NCBI RefSeq assembly: GCF_900141885.1
Contig: NZ_FQYY01000001.1
Location: 1 to 64,000, forward strand
Length of the DNA stretch: 64,000 bases
Direction of reading: 5' to 3'
Origin: Mesonia phycicola
GTDB lineage: Bacteria; Bacteroidota; Bacteroidia; Flavobacteriales; Flavobacteriaceae
Position numbers and translations under genes: made by a program. The notes under the pieces are model-generated. The model made no database searches. It had not been told where the DNA came from and saw nothing but the letters and a program-made list of their open reading frames with translations. Below, piece after piece: positions 7,007 through 14,573 of the stretch; position 1 is the stretch's first letter; each line of letters opens with the position of its first letter.

Positions 7007-8284
7007 ATGAAAAAAGCACTGTACTTTTTAATAGCAATCTTATGTTTGAGTTGTAAAACAAATCAAAATAAAAAATCAGCTAATAAAAAACCAAATATCT
7101 TATTTATTATAGCAGATGATATGGGTAAAGATGCCTTAGCCGGATATACTGAAGGAACTATAAAACCACACACACCAAATATAGATTCTATTAGAAAAGC
7201 AGGTTTAAGCTTTAATAATTTCTGGACATACCCCACTTGTTCACCAACTAGAGCATCAATGATTACAGGTAAATATGGATATAGAACAGATGTAAGATGG
7301 GCTAATCAAAAATTAAATGAAAGTGAAATTTTATTACAAAAATATATTAACCAAAATACTAATAATTCTTACGCGACAGCTGTAGTTGGTAAATGGCATA
7401 TTTCTGGTTACGATACAACAATTAATCCAGAAACATTTGGCATTGATTATTATGCAGGCATATTTATTGGTTCTGTAAAAGATTATTACAACTGGCCTTT
7501 ATCTGAAAAAGGAAAGCAAACAACAGCTACAGAATATACTACCAAAAAGTTTACAGATTTAGCGTTCAATTGGATTAATAAACAAGAAAAACCTTGGTTT
7601 ATGTGGTTAGCCTATAATGCACCACATACTCCTTTTCATGTCCCTCCTGCAGAAATGCATAGTCAAGGAAACTTACCTCCTTACACAGAAAATGTAGATC
7701 CTACTCCTTATTTTATGGCTTCTATAGAGGCTATGGATTTTCAAATAGGAAAACTTTTAAATTCACTATCAAAAGAAGAAAAAGAAAATACAATTATTAT
7801 TTTTATGGGTGATAACGGTACAGAACCAATAGTTACCCAAGATCCATATAATAAAAATCAAGTAAAAAGAAGTTTATATCAAGGTGGTATAAATATGCCT
7901 TTATTTGTGTCTGGAAAGGGAGTTGAAAGAAAAGGAATCGATAATAATTTAATTACTACAACAGATATGTTTGCTACAATAGCCGAAATAGCAGGTGTAG
8001 AAATTGATGAAATAAATGATAGTAAAAGTTTTAAAACACTTTTTTCTGAAAAGAAATCTATTAGAAAGTACCAGTATTCTGAAATGAAGAATGAAAAAAA
8101 TGATGCTTGGACCATTAGTAATGGTACTTACAAATTATTAGTGTTTGTAAATGGAAAAGAAGAAATGTACAACTTAAGTACCGATCCATATGAAAAAAAC
8201 AACATTCTAAATTCGACTCTTAATTCTATAGAAAAAAAATCTAAAGAAGAGTTAGAAATTGAATTGTTGAGGATAAGAAATTAA
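7007..8284 (+). CDS. Sulfatase lipoprotein (cassette 9)
   Basis: 425 residues. A lipobox-like LCLSC (Cys16) indicates a membrane-anchored lipoprotein. The sulfatase fold is clear. IADDMG (35-40) supplies metal-binding Asp residues, and TCSPTRASMITG contains Cys78 in C-x-P-x-R, the residue converted to formylglycine. VGKWHISGYD and FMGDNGTEP supply further active-site His, Asp and Asn residues. It would hydrolyse a sulfate ester, probably of an algal polysaccharide or mucin-like glycan. The maturase that makes formylglycine is not in the window. It lies alone between R8 and R9, not in a polysaccharide utilisation locus. Confidence 0.85.
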   Translation: MKKALYFLIAILCLSCKTNQNKKSANKKPNILFIIADDMGKDALAGYTEGTIKPHTPNIDSIRKAGLSFNNFWTYPTCSPTRASMITGKYGYRTDVRWANQKLNESEILLQKYINQNTNNSYATAVVGKWHISGYDTTINPETFGIDYYAGIFIGSVKDYYNWPLSEKGKQTTATEYTTKKFTDLAFNWINKQEKPWFMWLAYNAPHTPFHVPPAEMHSQGNLPPYTENVDPTPYFMASIEAMDFQIGKLLNSLSKEEKENTIIIFMGDNGTEPIVTQDPYNKNQVKRSLYQGGINMPLFVSGKGVERKGIDNNLITTTDMFATIAEIAGVEIDEINDSKSFKTLFSEKKSIRKYQYSEMKNEKNDAWTISNGTYKLLVFVNGKEEMYNLSTDPYEKNNILNSTLNSIEKKSKEELEIELLRIRN

Positions 8285-8287
8285 AAA

Positions 8288-8437
8288 TACCTACCATCCA
8301 ACGATGTATAATTCCAACTAAGGTTTAGTTGTATCCTGCGGAAACAGACGCAAAAGTGTCAAAGTTATCTCTTTTTACTATCTTTATTCCTATTACTTCA
8401 ATAGCTGGAAAATTACACAAAATAGTTATATAACATT
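8288..8437 (+). repeat. Structured cassette-junction repeat R9
   Basis: Left edge ATCCAAC (8296-8302), right edge GTT at 8425-8427. Compared with R1 it has changes in both hairpins (TGCGGAAACAG, GTGTC) and a shortened right arm (ATTACTTCAATAGCTGG). Confidence 0.7.
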
Positions 8438-8441
8438 ATAA

Positions 8442-8972
8442 ATGAAGCAATTACTATTTACAATATTATTTTTCAATTTAAATTTTGGATTCTCACAAAT
8501 TCCAAATAATAGCTATGAAATTAATAAAAAAATTGAATTAAATTATATTAGTTTAGAAGTAGAATGTTTTTATAACAGAACTGATGGAGGTAAAATTTTA
8601 AAGAAAATTGTTCTAAATAGATATAGTGATACCTTAAGTCATTTATTTAAAATTTATGACCAAAAAGACACAATTGGCGACCATAAATTATCTCTAAAAC
8701 AGTTATTTTCAAAATATGCTATAAAAATACCTACTTCTAAATTTGATGAAATTGCTTTATTATTGAAAGATTTAGATGTAAATAAAATAAATGAAATATA
8801 TAGCAAACCAGATAACCTTACTGATGGCTGCCAAAACGTTCTGACTTTTTCTGATAATATTTATACTATTAAAATTAACGCACATGCACCTGAAGCTCTC
8901 CCTATAAAAAGAGGTTTATTAAATTTTTATAATTTATACAGAAAAATTTGGGATTTAGCAGTACGTTATTAA
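8442..8972 (+). CDS. Exported hypothetical protein (cassette 10)
   Basis: 176 residues with a signal peptide of about 18 residues ending FGFSQ. No recognised domain. The mature protein has several charged helices and single Cys residues (VECFYN, DGCQNV). The stop TAA at 8970-8972 precedes the right end of the unit, GTTATATAAC (8977-8986). That end is complementary over 10/10 bases to the start of the unit at 8425; the sequence is itself palindromic. Confidence 0.6.
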   Translation: MKQLLFTILFFNLNFGFSQIPNNSYEINKKIELNYISLEVECFYNRTDGGKILKKIVLNRYSDTLSHLFKIYDQKDTIGDHKLSLKQLFSKYAIKIPTSKFDEIALLLKDLDVNKINEIYSKPDNLTDGCQNVLTFSDNIYTIKINAHAPEALPIKRGLLNFYNLYRKIWDLAVRY

Positions 8973-8973
8973 A

Positions 8974-9110
8974 AACGTTATATAACAACGTATAATTCCA
9001 ACTAAAGGTTGTTTGTGTCCTGTAGACACAGACGCAAAAGCGTCAAAGTTATCTCTTTTTACTATCTTTACTCCTAACTTACACCTACCCTTAACTTAAT
9101 AACACAAGAA
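8974..9110 (+). repeat. Truncated cassette-junction repeat R10 at the array's right edge
   Basis: The left edge CGTTATATAAC (8976-8986), left arm and both hairpins are present (a slightly altered loop CCTGTAGACAC). After CTTTACTCCTAACTT the right arm dissolves into unrelated AT-rich sequence with no ACCGTT boundary nearby. It marks the degraded end of the array. Bases 9111-9300 hold nothing recognisable except an isolated ACCGTTAT at 9254. Confidence 0.65.
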
Positions 9111-9300
9111 TATTCAAATCAGGTTCTTAAAATTTTTGTATGTCTAAAACATTATTCTTTTAAATAAATCTAGTAATGAAAAATTGAAAATTTAAACTAT
9201 ACAAATCAATATTTTATTTTTTTAAAAAAACTTCAAAATAAATATTAAACAATACCGTTATAAAAAAGAAGTTCATTACTAATATTTTAAAACAATAAAC

Positions 9301-9735
9301 ATGGAAAAATTTGCTCACATATATTTTCAAAATAAAATCTGTAGAATAACAATTATAACGCTAATGTTATTTTTTCTATATAATAAAACTAATGCTCAAG
9401 ATCAATTAGATCAAAGGGCTGAAGAAAAACAGATAATTGAAAAACAGAGACAATTAACTCTAAGTCAGATACAGCAAGCAAAAATTGAAAGAAAATATCA
9501 AAAAAATTTAGCATTAAATCAACAAGAACAAGCTAAAATTAAAAGGAAAGAACAAAGAGTATTAGCTTTAAATAAACGAGAACAAGCTAAAATTAAAAGA
9601 AAACAACAAAGAGCATTAGCTTTAAAAAAACGAGAACAAGCTAAAATTAAAAGAGAACAACAAAGGGCCTTAGTTTTAAATAAACGAGAACAAGCTAAAG
9701 TTAAAGGCGAAAATTCAGATAAAAAAATTGAATAA
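9301..9735 (+). CDS. Exported coiled-coil protein with 18-residue tandem repeats
   Basis: 144 residues. An N-terminal hydrophobic segment (ITLMLFFLYN) ending TNAQ acts as a signal peptide. The mature part is about 110 residues of Lys/Arg/Gln/Glu/Ala without Cys or aromatic clusters. It is dominated by four near-perfect copies of an 18-residue unit of the type REQAKIKRKQQRALALKK, encoded by 54-base tandem repeats around 9525-9710. It should form a long, strongly basic alpha-helix or coiled coil in the periplasm. The repeat number may vary between strains. No family recognised. A terminator hairpin follows. Confidence 0.65.
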   Translation: MEKFAHIYFQNKICRITIITLMLFFLYNKTNAQDQLDQRAEEKQIIEKQRQLTLSQIQQAKIERKYQKNLALNQQEQAKIKRKEQRVLALNKREQAKIKRKQQRALALKKREQAKIKREQQRALVLNKREQAKVKGENSDKKIE

Positions 9736-9760
9736 CAAATACCAATTAACAATAAATAAA

Positions 9761-9808
9761 AAACTAAAGTTAATTTGTTTTACACAAAAGAGCTTTAGTT
9801 TTTTTATT
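9761..9808 (+). terminator. Rho-independent terminator
   Basis: AAACTAAAG (9761-9769) pairs with CTTTAGTTT (9793-9801), followed by a T-rich run. Ends transcription of the repeat protein. Confidence 0.6.
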
Positions 9809-9888
9809 TTTATGCCTAAAATTCCATGTATAGAAAATAATATAATATTATTTGGGTTTATAGAAACCAAAACTCTTTAATAAAAAGC

Positions 9889-10467
9889 ATGGATATCTTA
9901 AAATATATACAAAAGCAATACAGCCATTTTAACCTCACTGACAATGAACTAGCAGTATTAGGAGAACACATTACAGTTCAACACTTTAAGCGTAATCAGT
10001 TATTCTTAGAAGAGAATACTACTTGTAAAAAAATGGGGTTATTAATAACAGGAATTGCTTATTCGTATATAATAAACAATCATGCTGAAGAAGTTATTCA
10101 AGACTTTTATTATCCTAGTGGTCCAGAAATTCTTTTTGATTATGAGAGTTATTTTCTACAAAAAAAATCTAATTTAAATATAAAATTTCAAGAAGAGGCT
10201 ATTGTGTCTTATTTTTATATTGAAGAAATTAAAAAATTGTACAATGAATATCCTCGATTTCTTCAATTTGAATTTTTACTAACACAGCAAGAGTTTGTAA
10301 AAACAGTTCATAAAAATCAAATACTACAAGTTAAATCTGCTGAAGAAAAAATAACACTACTACAACATCAAAACCCTAAAGTTTTTGAACTATTTCCATA
10401 CGTACAAATTGCATCTTACTTAGGCATTCATAGAAATACATTTAGACGTGTTTTCTCAAAGCACTAA
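9889..10467 (+). CDS. Crp/Fnr-family transcriptional regulator
   Basis: 192 residues. The N-terminal beta roll (residues about 20-120, with FKRNQLFLEENTTCKKMGLLITGIAY) belongs to the cyclic-nucleotide-binding superfamily. The C-terminus is a short winged-helix (QIASYLGIHRNTFRRVFSKH). It is placed directly upstream of a 14-base palindrome that recurs once more in front of the next operon, both at the same distance from a -7 element. It is therefore the best candidate for the activator of the SDR and GXWXG genes. The effector is unknown. Confidence 0.8.
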   Translation: MDILKYIQKQYSHFNLTDNELAVLGEHITVQHFKRNQLFLEENTTCKKMGLLITGIAYSYIINNHAEEVIQDFYYPSGPEILFDYESYFLQKKSNLNIKFQEEAIVSYFYIEEIKKLYNEYPRFLQFEFLLTQQEFVKTVHKNQILQVKSAEEKITLLQHQNPKVFELFPYVQIASYLGIHRNTFRRVFSKH

Positions 10468-10476
10468 TTAGTTTTT

Positions 10477-10490
10477 GCACCAAATGGTGC
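10477..10490 (+). promoter_or_regulatory. Palindromic operator copy 1 (GCACCAAATGGTGC)
   Basis: A 14-base palindrome with 5-base perfect arms GCACC/GGTGC. The centre is 30.5 bases upstream of the first base of TACTTTTA (10514-10521), a match to the -7 consensus. That places the operator near -42 of the predicted transcription start, the classical class II activator position for Crp-type proteins. Confidence 0.65.
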
Positions 10491-10513
10491 GTTTATTTTT
10501 AATTGAGTCATGC

Positions 10514-10521
10514 TACTTTTA
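10514..10521 (+). promoter_or_regulatory. Predicted -7 element of the SDR promoter
   Basis: TACTTTTA, one mismatch to the Bacteroidota TAnnTTTG element, 70 bases before the ATG at 10592. Its spacing to the palindrome is identical to that seen at 11488. Confidence 0.5.
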
Positions 10522-10591
10522 TACTGAAAATTGCCACTGTAATAACTATTTACAGTAAGGGTTTATAAAAACAATAAAATATAAATATAAT

Positions 10592-11341
10592 ATGAAACAG
10601 TTAAAAAATAAAGTAGCATTAGTAACTGGTGCTGGATCTGGAATAGGTAAAGCTGTAGCAGTTTTGTATGCCAAAGAAGGAGCTAAAGTAATTATAAATG
10701 ACATTAACGAAGAAAATGGGCAGCTTGTTGTTAACCAAATAAAATCTCAAGGAGGAGAAGCTTTTTTTATTGAGGCAGACGTTTCTAAAGAAGAAGATAT
10801 TCAGAATTTGATTAATAAAACAGTAGAAAAATATGGACAACTAGATATTGCTTGTAATAATGCCGGAATCACTGGAGAACAAAACTTAACAGGACAATAT
10901 TCGGTTAGTTCTTGGGAAAAAGTAGTTGCTATTAATTTAAATGGTGTGTTTTTAAATTGCAAATATCAGCTAGAACAGATGGAAAAAAATGGCGGAGGTG
11001 TTATTGTTAATATGGCCTCTATTCACGGGATGGCCGCTGCTCCTATGTCGTCTGCATATACCACCACTAAACATGCAGTAGTTGGTTTAACAAAAAATAT
11101 AGGTGTAGAATATGCACAAAAAAATATTAGATGTAATGCTGTAGGACCTGGATATATTGAGACTCCCTTACTGAAAATGGCAGATACTGAAATGTTAGAA
11201 ATGCTTAAAGCTAAACACCCTATGAATAGATTAGGTAAAGCTGAAGAGGTAGCCGAACTAGTATTATTCTTAAGTTCTGAAAAATCGTCTTTTATGACTG
11301 GAGGTTATTATCTAATTGATGGTGGATATACGGCTGTTTAA
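10592..11341 (+). CDS. Short-chain dehydrogenase/reductase (SDR)
   Basis: 249 residues, a normal classical SDR length. The TGAGSGIG cofactor loop (12-19), NNAG (89-92) and catalytic Ser143, Tyr156 and Lys160 (YTTTK) are all present. An acidic residue follows beta-2 (NDINE), which suggests NAD(H) preference. The substrate is unknown; the closest style is 3-oxoacyl-ACP reductase or cyclohexanol-type dehydrogenases. It is the single gene of a unit with a Crp/Fnr-type operator and a strong terminator. Confidence 0.85.
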   Translation: MKQLKNKVALVTGAGSGIGKAVAVLYAKEGAKVIINDINEENGQLVVNQIKSQGGEAFFIEADVSKEEDIQNLINKTVEKYGQLDIACNNAGITGEQNLTGQYSVSSWEKVVAINLNGVFLNCKYQLEQMEKNGGGVIVNMASIHGMAAAPMSSAYTTTKHAVVGLTKNIGVEYAQKNIRCNAVGPGYIETPLLKMADTEMLEMLKAKHPMNRLGKAEEVAELVLFLSSEKSSFMTGGYYLIDGGYTAV

Positions 11342-11373
11342 TAAAACTTATGATTATCAAGATTTACCTTTAT

Positions 11374-11406
11374 AAAAAACAGAGCAAAATTGCTCTGTTT
11401 TTTTTT
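11374..11406 (+). terminator. Rho-independent terminator
   Basis: AAACAGAGCAA pairs with TTGCTCTGTTT (11377-11400), followed by a run of T. Separates the SDR from the next operon. Confidence 0.85.
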
Positions 11407-11450
11407 AGTCTTTGAAAATGGTATCATAACCCTAACAGACTTTTAATTTC

Positions 11451-11464
11451 GCACCATATGGTGC
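11451..11464 (+). promoter_or_regulatory. Palindromic operator copy 2 (GCACCATATGGTGC)
   Basis: A perfect 14-base palindrome, 13 of 14 bases identical to the copy at 10477. The centre is 30.5 bases upstream of the first base of TACTTTTG (11488-11495), exactly the spacing of copy 1. Confidence 0.7.
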
Positions 11465-11487
11465 ACTCCTACAAACCAATGGCATAA

Positions 11488-11495
11488 TACTTTTG
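11488..11495 (+). promoter_or_regulatory. Predicted -7 element of the GXWXG-SDR operon
   Basis: TACTTTTG is a full match to TAnnTTTG and lies 48 bases upstream of the ATG at 11543. Confidence 0.55.
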
Positions 11496-11542
11496 TATTA
11501 GAGTTATTTACTCTTACATATTGACAATTAAAATAGTGTATT

Positions 11543-12127
11543 ATGAATTTTGATAATAAACAAAAAGTAAATAAAGAACTTCTAAATGAGTTGCTTACAA
11601 ATAAAAAAGGTAATGTAGCAGATGTTCTTAGGGTTTATGATCAATTAGAATCCGTAAATTTAGATTTTATGACTGGCCGTTGGAAAGGTGAAGAAATAAA
11701 AACAGGTCATTCTTTAGACGGCATGCTAGTGCCATCTGGCTGGTATGGTAAAGTATTTATTTCCCCAGAAGAGGTACATCCATTGGTTTTCTATACAAAG
11801 AATAAAACTCAATTATATTCTGTAAACCCTAAATATCTTCCAATGGATATTAATGTTCCAAAAAATAAAGTCTTGGGAGTTTTAATGGCATTATCAAAAC
11901 CTTTCGTACAAACAAAAAAATCTAGTGCAAGACTTAGAATGATTGAATATAGAGGAAAGTATACTGCAACTATGGCCTATGATGCAAAACCAATAAATGA
12001 TCATTTTGTAAAAATTGATGAAAATACGGTTTTAGGTTTGATGGATAAAAAAGGTAATTCTAAAAATTTCCCATATGCATTTGTACTTCAACGAGATGAC
12101 AACACAAACTTCAAAATAAATTTATAA
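11543..12127 (+). CDS. GXWXG/DUF4334 domain protein
   Basis: 194 residues, no signal peptide, so probably cytoplasmic. FMTGRWKGEEIKTGH (about 42-56) is the GXWXG motif region. The C-terminal half, with SARLRMIEYRGKYTATMAYDAKPINDHFVKID, matches DUF4334. The two domains are commonly fused; a lipid or small-ligand barrel has been proposed for such folds but the function is unknown to me. It is the first gene of an operon with the SDR that starts 10 bases after its stop, under the palindromic operator at 11451. Confidence 0.75.
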   Translation: MNFDNKQKVNKELLNELLTNKKGNVADVLRVYDQLESVNLDFMTGRWKGEEIKTGHSLDGMLVPSGWYGKVFISPEEVHPLVFYTKNKTQLYSVNPKYLPMDINVPKNKVLGVLMALSKPFVQTKKSSARLRMIEYRGKYTATMAYDAKPINDHFVKIDENTVLGLMDKKGNSKNFPYAFVLQRDDNTNFKINL

Positions 12128-12137
12128 ACTATTACCT

Positions 12138-12881
12138 ATGAAATTTAAAGATAAAGTAGTAATTATATCAGGAGGAGCAAGTGGTATAGGACAATTACAT
12201 GCTATAAAATTAGCTACAGAAGAAGGTGCAATAGTTGCCATACTAGATGTTAATAAAGAAGGTTTAGAGAAGACAGCATCAAGATCAAAAAACATACACC
12301 CGTATTATTGCGATGTAACTGATATAAAATTAGTAAGAGAAGTAATTAGCAAAGTAATTGCCAATTTAGGTACTATAGATCGTTTGTTTAATTGCGCCGC
12401 AATTATGCCAGCCGGGTTATTAAAAGATTTAACAGCAGAACATATCAATAAATTAATGCTTATAAATTATACGGGAATGGTAAACATTTGCCAGACTGTA
12501 ATTCCTGATATGTTAAAAAGAAATTGTGGCGATGTAATTATTTACGGTTCTACTGCGGGAATGCTAGTTACCCCAAAATTTGGAGCTTATGGAGCTACTA
12601 AAAGTGCCAATAATTTTTACACGAAAGTATTAATTGAAGAAAACAAAAAATCCAAAGTAAGAATATTACTTGTTTGTCCGCCAGCTGTAGATACACCTCT
12701 TTTAAAACAAGCAGAACAAACAGATCAGCCTGATATTTTTAACACCTCTTTTTTTAAAAAATATATGACCTCTTCTCCTGAAGATGTTGTTAAAACAGTT
12801 GAAAAAAGTATAAAAAGAGGTAAAAAAATATGTTATCCTGGTTCTGCTAAAATTACATCATTACTAAGCAGGTTTATGTAA
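12138..12881 (+). CDS. Short-chain dehydrogenase/reductase (SDR)
   Basis: 247 residues. The cofactor loop is SGGASGIG (11-18). Catalytic Ser138, Tyr151 and Lys155 are present. The usual NNAG is changed to NCAAI (85-89). Lacking the Asn-Ala-Gly loop, it is nearer the KDSR/oxidoreductase-type SDRs acting on lipids or sterol-like substrates than FabG; that is inference. The C-terminal TSLLSRFM may contact membrane. Co-transcribed with the GXWXG protein. Confidence 0.8.
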   Translation: MKFKDKVVIISGGASGIGQLHAIKLATEEGAIVAILDVNKEGLEKTASRSKNIHPYYCDVTDIKLVREVISKVIANLGTIDRLFNCAAIMPAGLLKDLTAEHINKLMLINYTGMVNICQTVIPDMLKRNCGDVIIYGSTAGMLVTPKFGAYGATKSANNFYTKVLIEENKKSKVRILLVCPPAVDTPLLKQAEQTDQPDIFNTSFFKKYMTSSPEDVVKTVEKSIKRGKKICYPGSAKITSLLSRFM

Positions 12882-12955
12882 TTTAAGAATATTTAAATGA
12901 ATGAACTTTCCTGAAATAGGTTGACTAAAAATTAAGCCATTAATTATAGTCACTT

Positions 12956-13640
12956 ATGAAATCACAAAATGAACACTGGCAAAAAAAATCCTATCAAAAA
13001 GTAATTTTAGAGACAAAACTTTTAGTCGTTGACCAAATCCTTACAGGATATATATCAAACAACCAGGCTTCTAAAAAATACGATGTACCCTGAACAACTA
13101 TTATCTATTGATTAAGAAAATACAGTACCTTAGTGCAATAAAATAATGGTATGAGTAAGAACGATGAACTGCGAAGCACATCACGAATACCTTTAAAAAA
13201 AAATAATGAGTAAATTAAAAAGTTAAGGGAAAAGATTAAAGAACTAGAGTTTAAAAAGACTTTCTACAAAACATAATCGTGGATATGGAACTTATTACAG
13301 GCGTCGATATGTCAAAAAAGTCATTACTGAAAACATTAACAAAAGAGATAGAGATAGAGATAGAGATAAAGTTTATAGATTTCTTAGAATTAATAACCTT
13401 CTCGTCCCTAAAACTAAAAATTACATCACTACTACTAACTCTGACCGTATGTACAAAAAATATAAGAACCTTATAAAAGACCACGTCCCTACTCGTTCGG
13501 AACAATTATGGCTAAGTTATATTACCTACATTACAACTAAAAACGGACACAACCATATCAGTATAATACGTGAATTGACTTACCAAAAAGATAATAACTT
13601 ATCTAGCCTAAAACATAACCCAAATTGACCAGTTTAGGGT
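12956..13640 (+). pseudogene. IS3-family transposase remnant (orfA plus orfB fragments)
   Basis: ATG 12956 begins an OrfA-like helix-turn-helix (QKVILETKLLVVDQILTGYI, then NNQASKKYDVP) that hits TGA at 13091. The frame continues with TTIIYWLRKY, the expected second helix. Later fragments in changing frames read KIKELEFKKTF, VDMELITGVDMSKKS and, near 13410-13560, KNYITTTNSDRMYKKYKNLI and LWLSYITYITTKNGHNHISIIR. These are the typical OrfB regions before the first catalytic Asp of IS3/IS150-group integrases. There are multiple stops and frameshifts, so it is dead. Ends and target duplications were not identified. Confidence 0.7.
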
Positions 13641-13669
13641 ATTGGTACACTAAATACTACAGTATCGAA

Positions 13670-13697
13670 ACAGCCTTAATATAATTGCTGTTTTTAA
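13670..13697 (+). terminator. Possible terminator hairpin
   Basis: AACAGC pairs with GCTGTT around a 12-base loop (near 13670-13693), followed by T-rich sequence on the + strand. It lies just downstream of the IS3 remnant and past the end of the SDR on the other strand. Confidence 0.35.
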
Positions 13698-13716
13698 AAT
13701 TTTCATAGCTTTTAAT

Positions 13717-14454
13717 TTAAGCCATTCCACCATTAACTCCTATGTTTTGGGCATTTATCCATTTTGCATCATCACTTGCAAGAAAAGCTACAATACTTGT
13801 AATGTCATCTGTTTCTCCAATTCTCCCATATGGATTCATTGAGGCTAAACGGTCTATAACCTCTTGTGGTTTTCCTTTTACAAATAACTCGGTGTTTGTT
13901 GGTCCTGGTGAAATAGAATTTACATTTACACCTCTTCCTATTTCTTTTGAAAATACCTTGGTTAACTGTTCTACCGCAGCTTTTGTTGCTGCATAAGTTC
14001 CATAAGTTGGGAGTATTAAACGATTTACCGTTGTAGAAAAATTAATGATACTCCCGTTATCGGCCAATTTTGTTGCAGCTTCTCGTAACGTATTAAATAC
14101 ACCTCTCACGTTTACATCAAATTGTTTGGTAAAATCATTATCAGAGGTATCTTTAATAAATTTGGTTATCATTATTCCTGCATTATTTACTAATACATCT
14201 ATTTTGCCATAATATTTGATTGATGCATTAAAAAGTAATTTTACCTCTGCTGGTTTACTCACGTCTGCTTGAATAGAAATTGCGTCTCCACCAATAGTTT
14301 TAATTTGAGATACTAATTTTTCAGCTTCAGGTTTACTACCAGCATAATTAACGATAATTTTTGCTCCCTGTTTGGCTAACTCTGTAGCAACTTCTGCTCC
14401 AATACCTCTTGATGCTCCTGTTATTAAGATTACTTTGTTGTTTAAATTTTTCAT
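13717..14454 (-). CDS. Short-chain dehydrogenase/reductase, FabG-like
   Basis: 245 residues with TGASRGIG (12-19), NNAG (90-93), Ser140, Tyr154 and Lys158 (YAATK). The basic-turn GASRGIG with a Tyr-Ala-Gly-Ser stretch after beta-2 suggests NADP(H). The closest general class is 3-oxoacyl-ACP or glucose-1-dehydrogenase-like reductases. It lies 119 bases downstream of the AraC regulator on the same strand, with its own TACATTTG element, so the AraC protein is a plausible controller. Confidence 0.85.
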   Translation of the reverse strand: MKNLNNKVILITGASRGIGAEVATELAKQGAKIIVNYAGSKPEAEKLVSQIKTIGGDAISIQADVSKPAEVKLLFNASIKYYGKIDVLVNNAGIMITKFIKDTSDNDFTKQFDVNVRGVFNTLREAATKLADNGSIINFSTTVNRLILPTYGTYAATKAAVEQLTKVFSKEIGRGVNVNSISPGPTNTELFVKGKPQEVIDRLASMNPYGRIGETDDITSIVAFLASDDAKWINAQNIGVNGGMA

Positions 14455-14484
14455 TTGACTACTTACTATTTACTTTTAATAGTT

Positions 14485-14492
14485 CAAATGTA
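14485..14492 (-). promoter_or_regulatory. Predicted -7 element of the SDR at 13717-14454
   Basis: On the minus strand this reads TACATTTG, a full match to TAnnTTTG, about 30 bases before the start. An imperfect inverted repeat (AGAC, N7, GTCT at 14495-14509) lies just upstream of it. Confidence 0.45.
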
Positions 14493-14573
14493 TTTAGACA
14501 GTTAAAGTCTATTGTTACGAAAAATACAGTATAAGTTGTAAATTTTAAAGAAGTTAATTTATTTGAAAATAAA

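Larger units (their letters stand above)
1..9110 (+). other. Integron-like gene cassette array (no integrase in window)
   Basis: At least ten units, each of one or two + strand genes, are separated by copies of a structured repeat (R1-R10). Units begin with GTT-N7-A just after each repeat and end with C-N7-AAC at the next repeat. The two ends of one unit are complementary to each other: 10/10 bases in units 1444-2199, 2383-2948 and 8425-8986, and 9/10 in units 3071-3776, 3897-4360 and 5112-6847. The gene contents are unrelated. This is the arrangement of integron cassettes with attC sites (a CALIN if no integrase is near), but the core sites differ from the classical consensus. The array continues beyond the left edge of the window and decays near 9110. 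Confidence 0.65.

Noticed and set aside
9254-9735. The 18-residue repeat gene as an eleventh cassette
   Set aside because: ACCGTTAT occurs at 9254 and GAATAAC ends the gene, but only about five bases pair, the C at end position 11 is absent and no structured repeat follows.
13279-13476. 65-residue open frame in the IS3 remnant
   Set aside because: Its first residues match a transposase linker but the rest is out of frame with the OrfB remains; part of the pseudogene, not a gene.
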